The notes: generated by a model from the letters alone, not told the origin. Shown: positions 9,467-20,347, counted from the stretch's first letter. The stretch: DNA of 64,000 nt from Neisseriaceae bacterium PsAf (GCA_017114885.1 WNLJ01000016.1:1-64000), one strand, 5' to 3'. A program made the numbers and translations.

Positions 9467-10386
9467 TCAACATAAGTTAACCAATGTTGGTATTTTTCAT
9501 TTTTCCCCGTCACAATATCAAAAAAAGCTTTTTGTAATTGTTTGGTTATCGGACCTCGTTTGCCATTGCTAATAGTAATGCCATCTAATTCACTAACTGG
9601 GGTAATTTCCGCCGCAGTTCCAGTAAAGAAAATTTCATCAGCAATATATAATTCATCACGAGTAATGTCTTTTTCAATTAATTCCAAACCCAAGTCCTGT
9701 ATTAAATGGATTACCGTATTTCTAGTAATGCCATCTAACGCCACTACCAATGAAGGAGTATAAAGTTTGCCCTTACTAACTAAAAAGATATTCTCACCAG
9801 AACCTTCTGCAATGTATCCCTGAGTATCCAATAAAATGGCTTCGTCATAGCCCTCTCTAACAGCTTCTTTTTTGGCATAAATAGAGTTAAGGTAATTGCC
9901 TGTTGCTTTTGCTTTACACATCATAGAATTAACATGCATACGACAGAAACTAGAAATTTTGGCAGTAATCCCTTTTTCTAGCGCTTCGTCTCCTAAGTAA
10001 GCACCCCACTCCCATGCTGCAACAATAACTTGTACATCGTCTTCATCAGGTAAAACACCTAACTTAGAAGAACCATAAAATGCTAACGGCCTAAAATAAC
10101 AAGAACTGTGTTTATTGGCTTTCACAACATCTTTATGTGCTTGATTGATTTTTTCTCGAGAGTAACTTATCTTCATTCTAGCAATTTTTGCAGAATTAAA
10201 TAATCGATTGGTGTGATCTTCCAATCGAAAAATGGCTGTACCCTTATCTGTTTCATAAGCTCTAACTCCTTCAAATACACCCATCCCATAATGTAAAGAA
10301 TGACTTAAAACATGGGTTTGAGCGGATTCCCAATCTACCAATTCCCCGTTGTACCAAATATAACTACTTTGCTCTGCCATTGACAT
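9463..10386 (-). CDS. ilvE: Branched-chain amino acid aminotransferase
   Basis: PLP fold-type IV aminotransferase for the last step of valine, leucine and isoleucine synthesis. At 307 residues it has usual length. It shows the N-terminal HVLSHSLHYGMGVFEG, the lysine-bearing CKAKATGNYLNS stretch (about 157-168), EGSGENIF (about 194-201) and the C-terminal FFTGTAAEITPV. Single gene, divergent from lapA. Its 3' end overlaps waaF by four bases on the opposite strand. Confidence 0.95.
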   Translation of the reverse strand: MSMAEQSSYIWYNGELVDWESAQTHVLSHSLHYGMGVFEGVRAYETDKGTAIFRLEDHTNRLFNSAKIARMKISYSREKINQAHKDVVKANKHSSCYFRPLAFYGSSKLGVLPDEDDVQVIVAAWEWGAYLGDEALEKGITAKISSFCRMHVNSMMCKAKATGNYLNSIYAKKEAVREGYDEAILLDTQGYIAEGSGENIFLVSKGKLYTPSLVVALDGITRNTVIHLIQDLGLELIEKDITRDELYIADEIFFTGTAAEITPVSELDGITISNGKRGPITKQLQKAFFDIVTGKNEKYQHWLTYVD

Positions 10387-10487
10387 AATACGTACTCCTA
10401 AATACTTTTAAATCATTAAAGTTAATATGGGTTTAGATATGATTTTTTTTAATTTTGAATTAAAATAGCTTAATATCTTATTTTGTT

Positions 10488-10493
10488 TATAAT
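10488..10493 (+). promoter_or_regulatory. Candidate -10 element upstream of lapA
   Basis: A perfect TATAAT at 10488-10493 lies 46 bases before the lapA ATG in the divergent gap with ilvE. No convincing -35 box is visible at normal spacing. Confidence 0.35.
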
Positions 10494-10539
10494 ACAGTTT
10501 ATCACTTAAAAAAACCAGTCACGTAAAAGGAAAAAATAA

Positions 10540-10869
10540 ATGAAAATAATTAAATTTATAGTACTATTCGTTTTATTTGTAGCATTGTTCGTTATTTCAT
10601 ACGCTAATACTCAAACTGTCAGGTTTCAAATTCCATTTGGAAACGCCTATCAGTTGCCTTTGATTCTGCTCTTGTTTATTTCTTTTGTGATCGGTGCTTT
10701 TTTAGGTATTTTATCAATGTTATCTAGAGTACTTCGTTTAAGAAAACAAGTGACTGGACTTAAAAAAGAATTGAATAAATCACAAGAAACAGTTTCAAAA
10801 TTAATGGCTACAGAACCAACTACTACAGTGATCGTAAAAGAAAATATTACTCCAAAACAAGGTATTTAA
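10540..10869 (+). CDS. lapA: LapA domain inner-membrane protein
   Basis: 109-residue protein with two membrane segments (about 4-24 and 44-66) and a coiled, lysine-rich cytoplasmic tail. The NTQTVRFQIPFG stretch between the helices is typical of LapA (YciS). In E. coli LapA and LapB work with FtsH to control LpxC and so balance LPS against phospholipid. A good ribosome binding site (aaaaGGAaaa) precedes the ATG, and lapB follows after 12 bases. Confidence 0.93.
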   Translation: MKIIKFIVLFVLFVALFVISYANTQTVRFQIPFGNAYQLPLILLLFISFVIGAFLGILSMLSRVLRLRKQVTGLKKELNKSQETVSKLMATEPTTTVIVKENITPKQGI

Positions 10870-10881
10870 TAAACAAACATC

Positions 10882-12069
10882 ATGGAAAATAATATTTTCA
10901 TTTGGTTAATTCCGATTATTTTATTACCCATATTTTTTGGCATGGGGTGGCTGGCTGCTCGTATTGATATGCGAACCGTATTAAAGCAAGCTAAAGCCAT
11001 TCCAATGAGATTTTATAAAAGTTTAGATGCCGTTATTGATCATAAAACCAATGTTGCTGCGGATACCTTGCAAAGCATTATCGATGAACAACACGAAACT
11101 GGACAACAAATTGAATCTTACGAACTGGCCTTAACTTTGGGAAAACTTTTTCGTAAAAGAGGAGAAAATGATAAAGCGATTGCATTACATCAAAAACTCC
11201 TTTCCTTAGCTGATACTCCCGAAGAAAAATTGCAAAAAATTCAATTTGAACTAGGACAAGATTATCAGTCTGCTGGTTTAGTCAATCGAGCTGAAAAACA
11301 ATTTGAAGATTTACTAAATAGCCCTTTAAAGCAACAAGCCAGTGAAATACTACTCAATATTTATCAACAAGATAGAGACTGGGAGAAAGCCATTGAAATG
11401 GTCTCTAATTTCCCTCAAGATGGTATTTCACAACAATTTGACTTGGCTCAATTCTATTGTGAATTAGCTCAAAAAGCACTAATTGAGTCTCATCTAGATG
11501 AGGCGGAAAATTATGCCCAAAAAGCCTTATATATTAATAAAAAATGTACTCGAGCCAATATTATTTTAGGTGATGTGGAATTTAAACGAGGTAATTATGC
11601 CAAAGCCATAGAAGCTTACACTACTATTGAAAAACAAAATTATGCTTACTTAACTATGGTAGGAGAAAAAATTTATGACGCCTATGATGCCATGCATAAA
11701 CCAGAACAAGGTCTTGACTTATTAATTGGTTATATGCGTGCATTTCCACAACTTAATTTGACCAACCTGATATATGAAAAATTATTACTGGTATGGGATT
11801 TTAAAAAAGCCAATGAAATTACAGCTAATTTGATTCGAATCAATCCTAATCTAGAAAAAATCTATCTTTTAACAGATATTGCTATGAGTGAAGGAGAACC
11901 CTCCCTAAAAACAGATGCAGATATTATTAAAAAAATACTTGCAAACCAAATTAATAAATCCTTTATGTATCAATGTAAACACTGTCACTTTAAATCACAA
12001 GTATTTTTTTGGCGCTGCCCTGCTTGTGGAAAATGGGAAACCTTTACCCCCAATAGAATAGAGGTTTAG
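10882..12069 (+). CDS. lapB: LPS assembly protein LapB (YciM)
   Basis: 395-residue LapB. It has an N-terminal membrane anchor (about 5-25), a long series of TPR repeats (about 65-340) and a C-terminal rubredoxin-like metal site with two CxxC pairs (C365/C368 and C379/C382). It couples FtsH to LpxC degradation and is important for outer-membrane homeostasis. Gene order lapA-lapB-pyrF matches other proteobacteria. Confidence 0.95.
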   Translation: MENNIFIWLIPIILLPIFFGMGWLAARIDMRTVLKQAKAIPMRFYKSLDAVIDHKTNVAADTLQSIIDEQHETGQQIESYELALTLGKLFRKRGENDKAIALHQKLLSLADTPEEKLQKIQFELGQDYQSAGLVNRAEKQFEDLLNSPLKQQASEILLNIYQQDRDWEKAIEMVSNFPQDGISQQFDLAQFYCELAQKALIESHLDEAENYAQKALYINKKCTRANIILGDVEFKRGNYAKAIEAYTTIEKQNYAYLTMVGEKIYDAYDAMHKPEQGLDLLIGYMRAFPQLNLTNLIYEKLLLVWDFKKANEITANLIRINPNLEKIYLLTDIAMSEGEPSLKTDADIIKKILANQINKSFMYQCKHCHFKSQVFFWRCPACGKWETFTPNRIEV

Positions 12070-12074
12070 CAACT

Positions 12075-12833
12075 ATGAATCCTTTACAAATTGATGATTT
12101 TAAATCTGAATTTGACTCGCCAATTATTGTTGCGTTAGATTTCCCCTCCGAGGAACAAGCAATTACTTTCATTCGCCGGCTCGATCCTAGTCTCTGTAAA
12201 ATAAAAATTGGTAATGAATTATTTACCACGACAGGTAGAAAATTTGTTGAATCTCTTGTTACTCAAGGTTTCAAAATTTTTCTAGATTTAAAATATCATG
12301 ATATCCCTAATACAGTTCAGCGCGCATGCCAAGTCGCAGCAAATATGGGCGTATGGATGGTTAATGTGCATACCAGTGGTGGTAGGAGAATGATGGAAGC
12401 CGCGGCTAATGGATTGGCTAATTTAGCACATAAACCTTCATTAATAGGGGTGACTATTTTAACGAGTATGGATGAATCTGATTTACACGAATTAGGCATT
12501 CATAAGTCCATCGATCAAGAAATATTATATTTAGCATCACTAGCCCAAAATTCTGGATTAGACGGTGTTGTGTGCTCTACTCATGAAGTCAAACAAATCA
12601 AAAAACAACTAGGACAATCTTTCATCACCGTAACCCCAGGAATTCGTTTACAAGATACCAATACGCATGATCAAAAAAGAATTATGACACCCAAGGAAGC
12701 CATTGAAGTTGGGACTGATTATATGGTTATTGGCCGTTCCATTACCCAAACGAAAAATCCTCTTGAAATTATCTACGATATTGATTTAACCTGCCGAACC
12801 ATCCAACAATCTTTAGCCAATAAAATGGGATAG
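12075..12833 (+). CDS. pyrF: Orotidine 5'-phosphate decarboxylase
   Basis: Converts OMP to UMP in the last step of pyrimidine synthesis. The catalytic D-x-K-x2-D array lies in FLDLKYHDIPNTV (D71, K73, D76), and the phosphate-binding TPGIR and MVIGRSIT segments are near residues 196-200 and 217-224. The 252-residue length is slightly above the family's norm. It follows lapB by five bases and precedes rfaE by ten. Confidence 0.96.
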   Translation: MNPLQIDDFKSEFDSPIIVALDFPSEEQAITFIRRLDPSLCKIKIGNELFTTTGRKFVESLVTQGFKIFLDLKYHDIPNTVQRACQVAANMGVWMVNVHTSGGRRMMEAAANGLANLAHKPSLIGVTILTSMDESDLHELGIHKSIDQEILYLASLAQNSGLDGVVCSTHEVKQIKKQLGQSFITVTPGIRLQDTNTHDQKRIMTPKEAIEVGTDYMVIGRSITQTKNPLEIIYDIDLTCRTIQQSLANKMG

Positions 12834-12843
12834 AAATTATTGT

Positions 12844-13818
12844 ATGAATACTCAAATAAACCAAACTAATAATTGGAAACAACTGGTGCAAAAATTTTCA
12901 GATATTAAAGTTCTAGTTGTAGGTGATGTTATGTTGGATAAGTATTGGTTCGGAGACACAAGTCGAATTTCACCAGAAGCCCCTGTCCCAATTGCAAAAA
13001 TAGAAAAAACCGATTTGCGAGCAGGTGGTGCTGCTAATGTAGCAAGAAATATCGCCAGTTTAGAAGGACAGGCATCTTTGCTTGCCATCACAGGAGATGA
13101 CTACACTGCTACTGAATTGGAGGCTATTGTAAAAGATGAAAATATACAGACATCATTTATCAAAGATGCCTCTATTGATACTACTATTAAGTTACGAGTT
13201 ATTGCTAGAAATCAACAATTAATTAGAATTGATTTTGAAAATATTCCCAGCGAAGAGAGTATCTTGGCATTAAAAAACGAATTCAAAAATATTATTCAAC
13301 AATATGATATTATCGTTTTATCAGATTATGATAAGGGTGCTTTACAATACGTTGCAGAACTTATTCATATCGCTAACAAACACAAAATACCAATATTGGT
13401 CGACCCAAAAGGTGATGACTATACTAAATATCAACATGCCAATATGTTAACACCCAATCGCCAGGAACTACGTACAGTAATAGGCAGTTGGGATAGTGAA
13501 GATATATTGACTAAAAAAGCGCAAACCCTAAGAAAAGATTTAGATATTAACATGCTATTATTAACGCGCAGTGAAGAAGGTTTAAGTCTCTATCAAGATC
13601 ATATAGTAGAACACCAACCTACTGTTGCTAAGGAAATATTTGATGTTTCAGGAGCAGGTGATACAGTGATTGCCGCAGCTGCTTTATCCCTAGCATCAAA
13701 TTTTAATAATCAACAATTGATGAAAATTGCGAATACTGCTGCTGGTGTGGTTGTTGCTAAAGTTGGAACCGCAACCTGTAGTTTAGAAGAATTAGTTAAA
13801 AAACTTAATGACAATTAA
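12844..13818 (+). CDS. rfaE: D-glycero-beta-D-manno-heptose-7-phosphate kinase
   Basis: PfkB-family kinase forming heptose 1,7-bisphosphate for LPS core synthesis. The 324 residues cover only the kinase half of E. coli HldE; the adenylyltransferase domain must be encoded elsewhere, as in Neisseria. Visible motifs are VVGDVMLDKYWFGDTSRISPE at about 26-46 (only the kinase signature is cited, not the full segment), GGAANVARN (about 60-68) and the catalytic FDVSGAGDTVI (about 264-274). It follows pyrF, the neisserial order. Confidence 0.92.
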   Translation: MNTQINQTNNWKQLVQKFSDIKVLVVGDVMLDKYWFGDTSRISPEAPVPIAKIEKTDLRAGGAANVARNIASLEGQASLLAITGDDYTATELEAIVKDENIQTSFIKDASIDTTIKLRVIARNQQLIRIDFENIPSEESILALKNEFKNIIQQYDIIVLSDYDKGALQYVAELIHIANKHKIPILVDPKGDDYTKYQHANMLTPNRQELRTVIGSWDSEDILTKKAQTLRKDLDINMLLLTRSEEGLSLYQDHIVEHQPTVAKEIFDVSGAGDTVIAAAALSLASNFNNQQLMKIANTAAGVVVAKVGTATCSLEELVKKLNDN

Positions 13819-13834
13819 TCAGGGTGATTAGTTT

Positions 13835-15244
13835 ATGAAAATATTAATTTTAGGTGGAGGAACTGTTGGCGAAACGGTTGCTTACAATCTAGCCAATTAC
13901 TCCAATTATGAGATTACTGTTATTGATAAAAATGAAGCTACTCTACAAAAATTAAGTCAAAGCTTAGATATTCAAACTATTCTGGGTAGTGTCTCTTCCC
14001 CAACTGTATTAAAAAATGCTGGTGCTCAAGACACGGAGCTTCTCATTGCAGTTACAGGAGAAGATGATACCAACTTAGTTGCCAGCAAAATGGCTAAAGA
14101 AATTTTTAATATCCCGAATATTATTGCTCGTATTCGCAAAAGTGAAATCGTTGAATATGGATTTAAATCAGTACTCAATGACGATGAATCTGAGATGACA
14201 CCTTTAGATTTATTTAACGTTAATGAATCTATTTGCCCAGAACAAATCGTAACCGATCAATTATTCCAATTATTATTAATTCCGGGCGCTCTACAAGTTA
14301 TTAACTTTGCAGAAGATTTAGAAGTTCAAATGATCGTCACCAAAGTAGAAAATAGTTGCTTACTGGTGGGAAAACAATTTTCTGAATTCGTCGATATTAT
14401 TCCCGAAGAAATTAATTTTAAGATTTGCGCCATTTATCGTAATGAAGCATTAGTCATTCCTACTCCTAAAACCAAAATTATTTCAGGAGATGAAGTCTAT
14501 TTCATTACACTTAAAGAACATGTTAAAGATCTAATGGATATTTTCAGACCTGACGAAACAGGGAATAAAAAGGTTATGATTGCTGGTGGTGGTAATATTG
14601 GCTACCGACTAGCACAAACAACTGAACCATATTTTCAAACTAAAATTATTGAAAAAAATCACTCTCGAGCAGAGTTTCTAGCAGAAAATTTAGATTCCTC
14701 TCTTGTATTCCGTGGTTCTGCTACCGATGAAGATATACTAATCGATGAGCATGTCGAAGAAATTGATATGTTTTTTGCACTGACCAATGATGCCGAAGAT
14801 AATATCATGTCTAGTCTAATTGCTAAAAAATTGGGTGCTAAACGAGTCGCAACCATTATCAATCGTTCTATCTATGTGGATATTCTAGTCGGTCATACCA
14901 TTGATATTGTGATCTCTCCTCATTTAACCACTATTGGTTCTATTCTATCTCATATTCGTAGAGGGGATGTGGTTACGGTGCATCCGATGCGTCGTGGAGA
15001 AGCTGAAATCTTAGAAGTTATTATCCATGGCGATAAAAAAACTTCCAAAATTATCGGTCGTAAACCCTCACAAATTAGCTGGCCTTATGGAATCGATGTG
15101 GCTGCTATTATTAGTAACGGTAAGTTTATTACTGATCATAAACATGATTTAAAAGAAGGCGATCATATCATCTTTTTTGTGTTTAGAAGACAAGCGGTAC
15201 CAGAACTAGAAAAACTTTTACAAGTTAAATGGAAATTTTTCTAA
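13835..15244 (+). CDS. trkA: Trk potassium uptake regulator TrkA
   Basis: Peripheral NAD-binding subunit that gates TrkH/TrkG potassium channels. The 469-residue protein has two RCK modules: Rossmann ILGGGTVGETVAYNLA at the N-terminus and IAGGGNIGYRLAQ near 249-261, each followed by a TrkA_C domain (about 140-225 and 375-460). Length is normal. No trkH is present in the window. It ends the lapA series, and a strong terminator follows directly. Confidence 0.95.
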   Translation: MKILILGGGTVGETVAYNLANYSNYEITVIDKNEATLQKLSQSLDIQTILGSVSSPTVLKNAGAQDTELLIAVTGEDDTNLVASKMAKEIFNIPNIIARIRKSEIVEYGFKSVLNDDESEMTPLDLFNVNESICPEQIVTDQLFQLLLIPGALQVINFAEDLEVQMIVTKVENSCLLVGKQFSEFVDIIPEEINFKICAIYRNEALVIPTPKTKIISGDEVYFITLKEHVKDLMDIFRPDETGNKKVMIAGGGNIGYRLAQTTEPYFQTKIIEKNHSRAEFLAENLDSSLVFRGSATDEDILIDEHVEEIDMFFALTNDAEDNIMSSLIAKKLGAKRVATIINRSIYVDILVGHTIDIVISPHLTTIGSILSHIRRGDVVTVHPMRRGEAEILEVIIHGDKKTSKIIGRKPSQISWPYGIDVAAIISNGKFITDHKHDLKEGDHIIFFVFRRQAVPELEKLLQVKWKFF

Positions 15245-15279
15245 AAAAAAAGCCTAGTCTTAAACACTAGGCTTTTTTT
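15245..15279. terminator. Bidirectional rho-independent terminator (trkA / fabG)
   Basis: GCCTAGT and ACTAGGC pair around a 7-base loop and are flanked by A and T runs, so it can stop transcription from both convergent genes. Confidence 0.9.
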
Positions 15280-15294
15280 GAATCATTTTAACTA

Positions 15295-16674
15295 TTAAGC
15301 ACCTAACATCATCAAACCACAAACACGTACGATGTTGCCATTTAAACCTGAAGATGATGGATTAGCATACCATGCAATTGTTTCCGCTACATCTATTGGC
15401 AAGCCACCTTGACTCATTGCATTCAAACGACGTCCTGCTTCACGAATACCAAGTGGGATTTTAGCCGTCATATCTGTTTCAATAAATCCTGGAGCAACGG
15501 CATTAATAGTAATACCATCACTTAACAAGTGTTTAGCAGTGTAATCAACCATCCCTATCACACCTGTTTTAGAAGTGGCATAATTCGTTTGTCCAGCATT
15601 ACCTGCAATCCCTGCAATTGAAGACACACAGATAATTCGACCATTAGAATTAATTTTCTTTTCTTTTAATAAAACATCATTGATTTTTTGTTGAGAAGCC
15701 AAATTAACATTAATAACTTGATTCCAAATTTCTGGTGTCATATTAACGAACATTTTATCTTTGGTAATTCCTGCATTATGCACAATCACATCCCAACCAC
15801 CGTGTTCTTCGGCAAATTCAGACAATACTTGAGGTGCATTTTCAGCCGTAATATCAAGAGTAATATATAAGCCGTCCAATTCTTTAGCCAATTTCTCTAA
15901 AGCAGATCTTTGTGGTTCGATATCCAATAGCACTACCTTAGCACCATCTCTTGCCAAAACTTCAGAAATTGATTTACCAATACCACGACTTGCACCTGTC
16001 ACAAGCGCCAACTTATTGGTCAAAGGTTTTTTTCTATCTACTTTAACTACTTCTGCTTTATGTACTTTTATCACTTGTCCCGAAACATAAGCTGATTTAT
16101 AAGAAAGTAAAAATTCAATTGTACTTTGTAAATTCTCTGCACCATCTGGCGTAACATATACAATCTGCACAGCAATACCACGACGAGCTTCTTTACCTAA
16201 TGATTTAATAAACCCAACTAAAGAACGGTTCGACATAGCAGATTCAATATCTTCACAAGTATCAGGATCACGTGCTAAGACAATAATACGTCCACATTCA
16301 TTAATTCTTCTAAAAAATGGATTGAAGAAATCACGTACTGATTGTAAATCTTGCGTATTTTGTATTCCACTCGCATCAAAAACAAGGCCATGAAATTTCA
16401 TTTTTTCATCGTTTGTAGGTGTGTTTCCACCCAACCCTTTACGAAAAACTTGATTATCTTCTAAAACGAACGTATTAACAGGTAAATCTAAAACGGTTTT
16501 GTACAATGTTTCCAATACAGGTGTATTTTTAAATCCTCCTACCAAGACATTCAAGCCTACATTAACTTTTTCAGGAGAATAACGTTTTAACTTAACAGGT
16601 TGAGGCAAACCTAATTTTTTAGCAATTTTCTTCCCTGTTCCAGAACTTACCCAATTTACATATTTATCTGCCAT
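15295..16674 (-). CDS. fabG: High-molecular-weight 3-oxoacyl-ACP reductase (FabG-like SDR)
   Basis: 459-residue FabG of the long type (like M. tuberculosis FabG4), with about 215 extra N-terminal residues forming a second, flavodoxin-like Rossmann domain lacking obvious catalytic residues. The C-terminal SDR domain is complete: TGASRGIG (226-233), HNAG (299-302), S352, Y365-x3-K369 and the PGFIETDM segment. Long FabGs are usually NADH-dependent and may act on long acyl-CoA or acyl-ACP. It is unlikely to be the only fatty-acid-synthesis FabG. It stands alone 28 bases after smc, with a clear ribosome binding site (AAGGAATGAG). Confidence 0.9.
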   Translation of the reverse strand: MADKYVNWVSSGTGKKIAKKLGLPQPVKLKRYSPEKVNVGLNVLVGGFKNTPVLETLYKTVLDLPVNTFVLEDNQVFRKGLGGNTPTNDEKMKFHGLVFDASGIQNTQDLQSVRDFFNPFFRRINECGRIIVLARDPDTCEDIESAMSNRSLVGFIKSLGKEARRGIAVQIVYVTPDGAENLQSTIEFLLSYKSAYVSGQVIKVHKAEVVKVDRKKPLTNKLALVTGASRGIGKSISEVLARDGAKVVLLDIEPQRSALEKLAKELDGLYITLDITAENAPQVLSEFAEEHGGWDVIVHNAGITKDKMFVNMTPEIWNQVINVNLASQQKINDVLLKEKKINSNGRIICVSSIAGIAGNAGQTNYATSKTGVIGMVDYTAKHLLSDGITINAVAPGFIETDMTAKIPLGIREAGRRLNAMSQGGLPIDVAETIAWYANPSSSGLNGNIVRVCGLMMLGA

Positions 16675-16702
16675 ATAATCTCATTCCTTTCCAAATACAT
16701 AT

Positions 16703-19700
16703 TTACTGTTTTATTGAAAGAGCATCATTAATATCTACTGATACAATCCTTGATACTCCCTTTTCTTGCATAGTGACACCTATTAGTTGCTCTGCCATTT
16801 CCATTGTTAATTGGTTGTGTGAGATAAATAAAAACTGCACTGTCTTTGACATTTCTCTCACTAAGTCACTAAATCTTTGAGTATTCGCATCATCCAATGG
16901 TGCATCCACCTCATCTAACAGACAAAATGGTGCTGGATTAAGACTAAATAAAGCAAATACTAAACTTAAAGCTGTTAAAGCTTTTTCTCCACCTGATAAC
17001 AAGTGAATGGTACTATTTTTTTTACCTATCGGTCTAGCCATTAGGCGCAAACCTGTATCTAATAAATTATCAGAGGTTAAATGCAAGCGGGCTTCTCCTC
17101 CTCCTAAAAGCTTAGGGAAAAAATCGCTGATATAAGCATTTACTTTCTCTAAAGTTTCTTTAAATAAAATTTCAGTTTCAGCATCAATCTTTTCAATTGC
17201 TTCTTGTAAAAGAGTCACTGAAGCCACTACATCTTCGTATTGGTCATGATAAAAGTGATAGCGCTCTTCGACTTCTTTTAACTCACTTAGAGCCGTCAAA
17301 TTAACCGCGCCCAGCGCTTTTAATTGACCGGTTAACAAAGAAACTTTATCCGATAGTTCCTGAACATTATAATCATTTTGCTGATTTAATGCTATTAATT
17401 CAGAGACATTCTGTTTTCTTTCTTGCAAGGTTTCTAGGTATTGATTTTTATAAATTGTTTCTTGTTGAATTTCTAATTCATAAGCATGTATGTCATGCGC
17501 CACAGCATTTTTTTTACTTTCTTTTTGCTCCAAAGCTAATTGAATTTCATTTTTTTGAGTACGTAGCATTTGAAGATTTTCCTCTAAAGAGGTCAATATT
17601 GCAGCAGTTTCTTGTTTATCATCGGACAACAACTTAATTCTTTTTTGATAATCTTCAATATCAAGCGTATCGTCTATCTGCAACTGTTCGTCCCTTTTAC
17701 AAAGAGTAATAATTTTTCCTCGTGCTGTGTTTAAATTTTCAGTTATATTTCGAATACTATTTTTTAGATTTGTTAATTCCAACTCTGCTTGATTTTTGGT
17801 TTTTTCACTCGTCAATAAATCCTGCTGCCCATCCTTAATAGACTGCTTTAAATATAAATAGTCTTTTTCAATCTGAATAATTCTGGTTTGCTCTTGATTT
17901 AAAAGGGTTTCAATATGCTGCATTTCTGCTTTTAATTCTTCTTGCTTGATGTGCAATAATTCTTTTTGTTTTTTTAAATCTTCTATTTCCTTCTGTGCGT
18001 CTTGTAAAAACTGCTGTTGCAATTCATTTTTAGCTTTACTCTCTACCATCACTTGTTTGGTATCATTCAATTGACTTTGAATGTCTTCCTTTTGATGTTG
18101 CACTTGAGCTTTCTCTTCCAATAAGGATTCTTGTTTCTTTTTTAGTTCTAATATTTGCTGCTTATAAATAGTAGCCGACTGCTCCAATTCTTCTTTTTTT
18201 TGCTGAAGTAAACTTAAATAATTATTCTGCAAATTTAAAACCAAATCTTCTTGATTTTCACCTTCAAAATAGACAGCATGCGCATCTATCACTATTCCTT
18301 TAGGAGTTAAAAATAATTCCCCTGTTCGCAATGAAGACTGCTTTTGCAATCCTTCTTCTAGTGAGTTAACACACCTAACCTGTCCTAACCATAACTTAAT
18401 CAAAGGCATTATTTCATCATTACAAGCAACATATTGTATTATCGAATCTTCTGCCACCGACACAGGTATTGAAAGCGGTAATTGATTAATCCAGACAGCA
18501 GAATTCTTTGTTTCATCTGGGATAAAAGGGATTTGTGCACATATTCGAGCAAATAATCGTTCCCCTAAGTAAACACTGACAGCTTTTTCCCACTCTGGCT
18601 GTATCGTCAAAAATTCCCATACAGGAGATGATTTTAATTCAGAAAATTGATTCCAAAATCCATTGTGCTTTTCTTTTATTTCCTGTAAACGTTGTTGCAA
18701 AATTTTTAATTCCACATCCAAAGCAATTAATTCATCATTATTTTTACGAATCTCATCATCATTCTCTTTGATGTTTATTTGTAAATTCAAGGATTTTTTT
18801 TCTAGGCAATCTATATTTTCTGTTTTATCCGCCAGAGAGTCTAAAAGCATTTCTAACTTAATTTCATATTCAGTTAAATCTAATAATGCTTGATCCTGTA
18901 TTTTTTGCTCTTGCAATTGCAAACGTTCTGTTAGCTTTTGTATTTCTAAAACAGTTCTTTGAAAAGATTCGTTCCTCGCTTGTAAGGTATGTTCATTAAG
19001 ATGAATCCCTGATTTAACTGTGTTATACAGTATTTCTTGTTGTTCAAATTTTTGTTCAATGTCACTTGAACGCATATACAATTCACTTAATTGTTCATCT
19101 AAGCTTTCAAATATTAATTCTTTTTCTTCTAAAAGAAGATTTAATTGCGATAAACTAGATTCATCATGTTGTATTATTGTTTAATTCTTGTAATTCGAGC
19201 TGAATGTTTTTTTTCTCTGTTTGAACACGAGAAGACTCTTTTTCTTGAAATTTTAATGCTGTTTGTAAACTAATCATCTCTTCATTTACTTTTGATATTT
19301 TTTGATTAGTATCATCTAATTTTGACTGTACATCATATTCTTGTAACTGAATCTGATAATTATCTTCTTTTAATGATTTGATTGCCTGCTCTAATTGAAG
19401 TAGTTTTTCCTTTTCTGCATTTTGTTTTTGTTGATAAGCTTCTAATTTCTGTAAACAGATAGATAGCTGAGCAGCTACTAATATATTTTGAATGTGCTTT
19501 AATTCAGATTGAATGCTTTCATATTTTTGAGCTTTTTTAGCTTGTTTGCTGAGTTTTTCACATTGATTTGATAATTCTTGCTTTAAATCATTAATTCTTT
19601 CTAAACTTTCTTGAGTTGATTTTAAACGGCTTTCTGTTTCTTTTCTTCGTTCTTTATATTTTGAAATACCAGCTGCTTCATCAATATAAGCTCGTAACTC

Positions 19701-20174
19701 TTCTGGTTTGGCCTCAATGATTTTAGAAATCATTCCTTGTTCGATGACTGCGTATCCTCTAGCCCCTAACCCCGTTCCCAAAAACAAATCGGTAATGTCT
19801 TTTTTTCGAACTTGCTGATTATTAATCCAATAACTAGAATCTCCTTGTCTTGTCAAAATACGCTTAACTGAAATTTCTGCATATTGCCCCCATGGACCCT
19901 TTAAATAAGATTGAGAGTTATCAAACACCAGCTCTACAGAAGCCCTAGAGACCATTTTTCTATTATTGGTGCCATTGAAAATCACATCCTGCATATTTTC
20001 GCCACGCAATTGCTTGGCAGAAGACTCGCCCAACACCCAGCGAACAGCATCAATTAGATTGCTTTTGCCACAGCCATTAGGACCCACTACCGCCACAATA
20101 CTGCCTTGCACTGGGATGCTAACGCTATCAGGAAAAGATTTAAATCCAGAAAGTTTAATTTGACTAAGATGCAT
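16703..20174 (-). pseudogene. smc: Chromosome condensation protein Smc, split by one frameshift
   Basis: Structural-maintenance-of-chromosomes ATPase; normally homodimeric and working with ScpAB. The 5' part (19164-20174) encodes the head with Walker [10 protein letters not shown] (about 32-40) and the start of the coiled coil. The 3' part (16703 to about 19180) encodes the rest: hinge (around 500-620), second coil, LLSGGEKALTALSL signature and Walker B LLDEVDAPLDD. The two frames overlap only at 19167-19180, and a +1 change there restores about 1156 residues, the usual length. Everything else is intact and coiled-coil sequence continues on both sides. A recent lesion, a sequencing error or recoding are all possible; loss of Smc is normally harmful. 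Confidence 0.9.
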
Positions 20175-20273
20175 GCCGCCATTTTAAAGTTTGATAACTT
20201 TCTATTCTAACAAATTTCTTACTTCTTGAGACTATTTTTGAAACTTATTGTAAATGGAACACACATGACAAAC

Positions 20274-20326
20274 AGCTAAAAATTATATTCCAAAGACCCG
20301 TATTTATTAAAATATAATTCTTAGCT
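20274..20326. repeat. Imperfect inverted repeat, possible hairpin
   Basis: AGCTAAAAATTATATT at 20274-20289 pairs with AATATAATTCTTAGCT at 20311-20326 (15 of 16) around a 21-base loop. It lies just past the end of the lipoprotein gene and could be a weak terminator for it, but the T run is on the other strand. Confidence 0.5.
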
Positions 20327-20347
20327 AATTTTGTTTTTTATAAGACA

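Noticed and set aside
19164-19183. Programmed frameshift in smc
   Set aside because: No known slippery motif, rare codon or stimulatory structure is evident, and smc is not known to be recoded. It is kept as a lesion with recoding only as a remote option.
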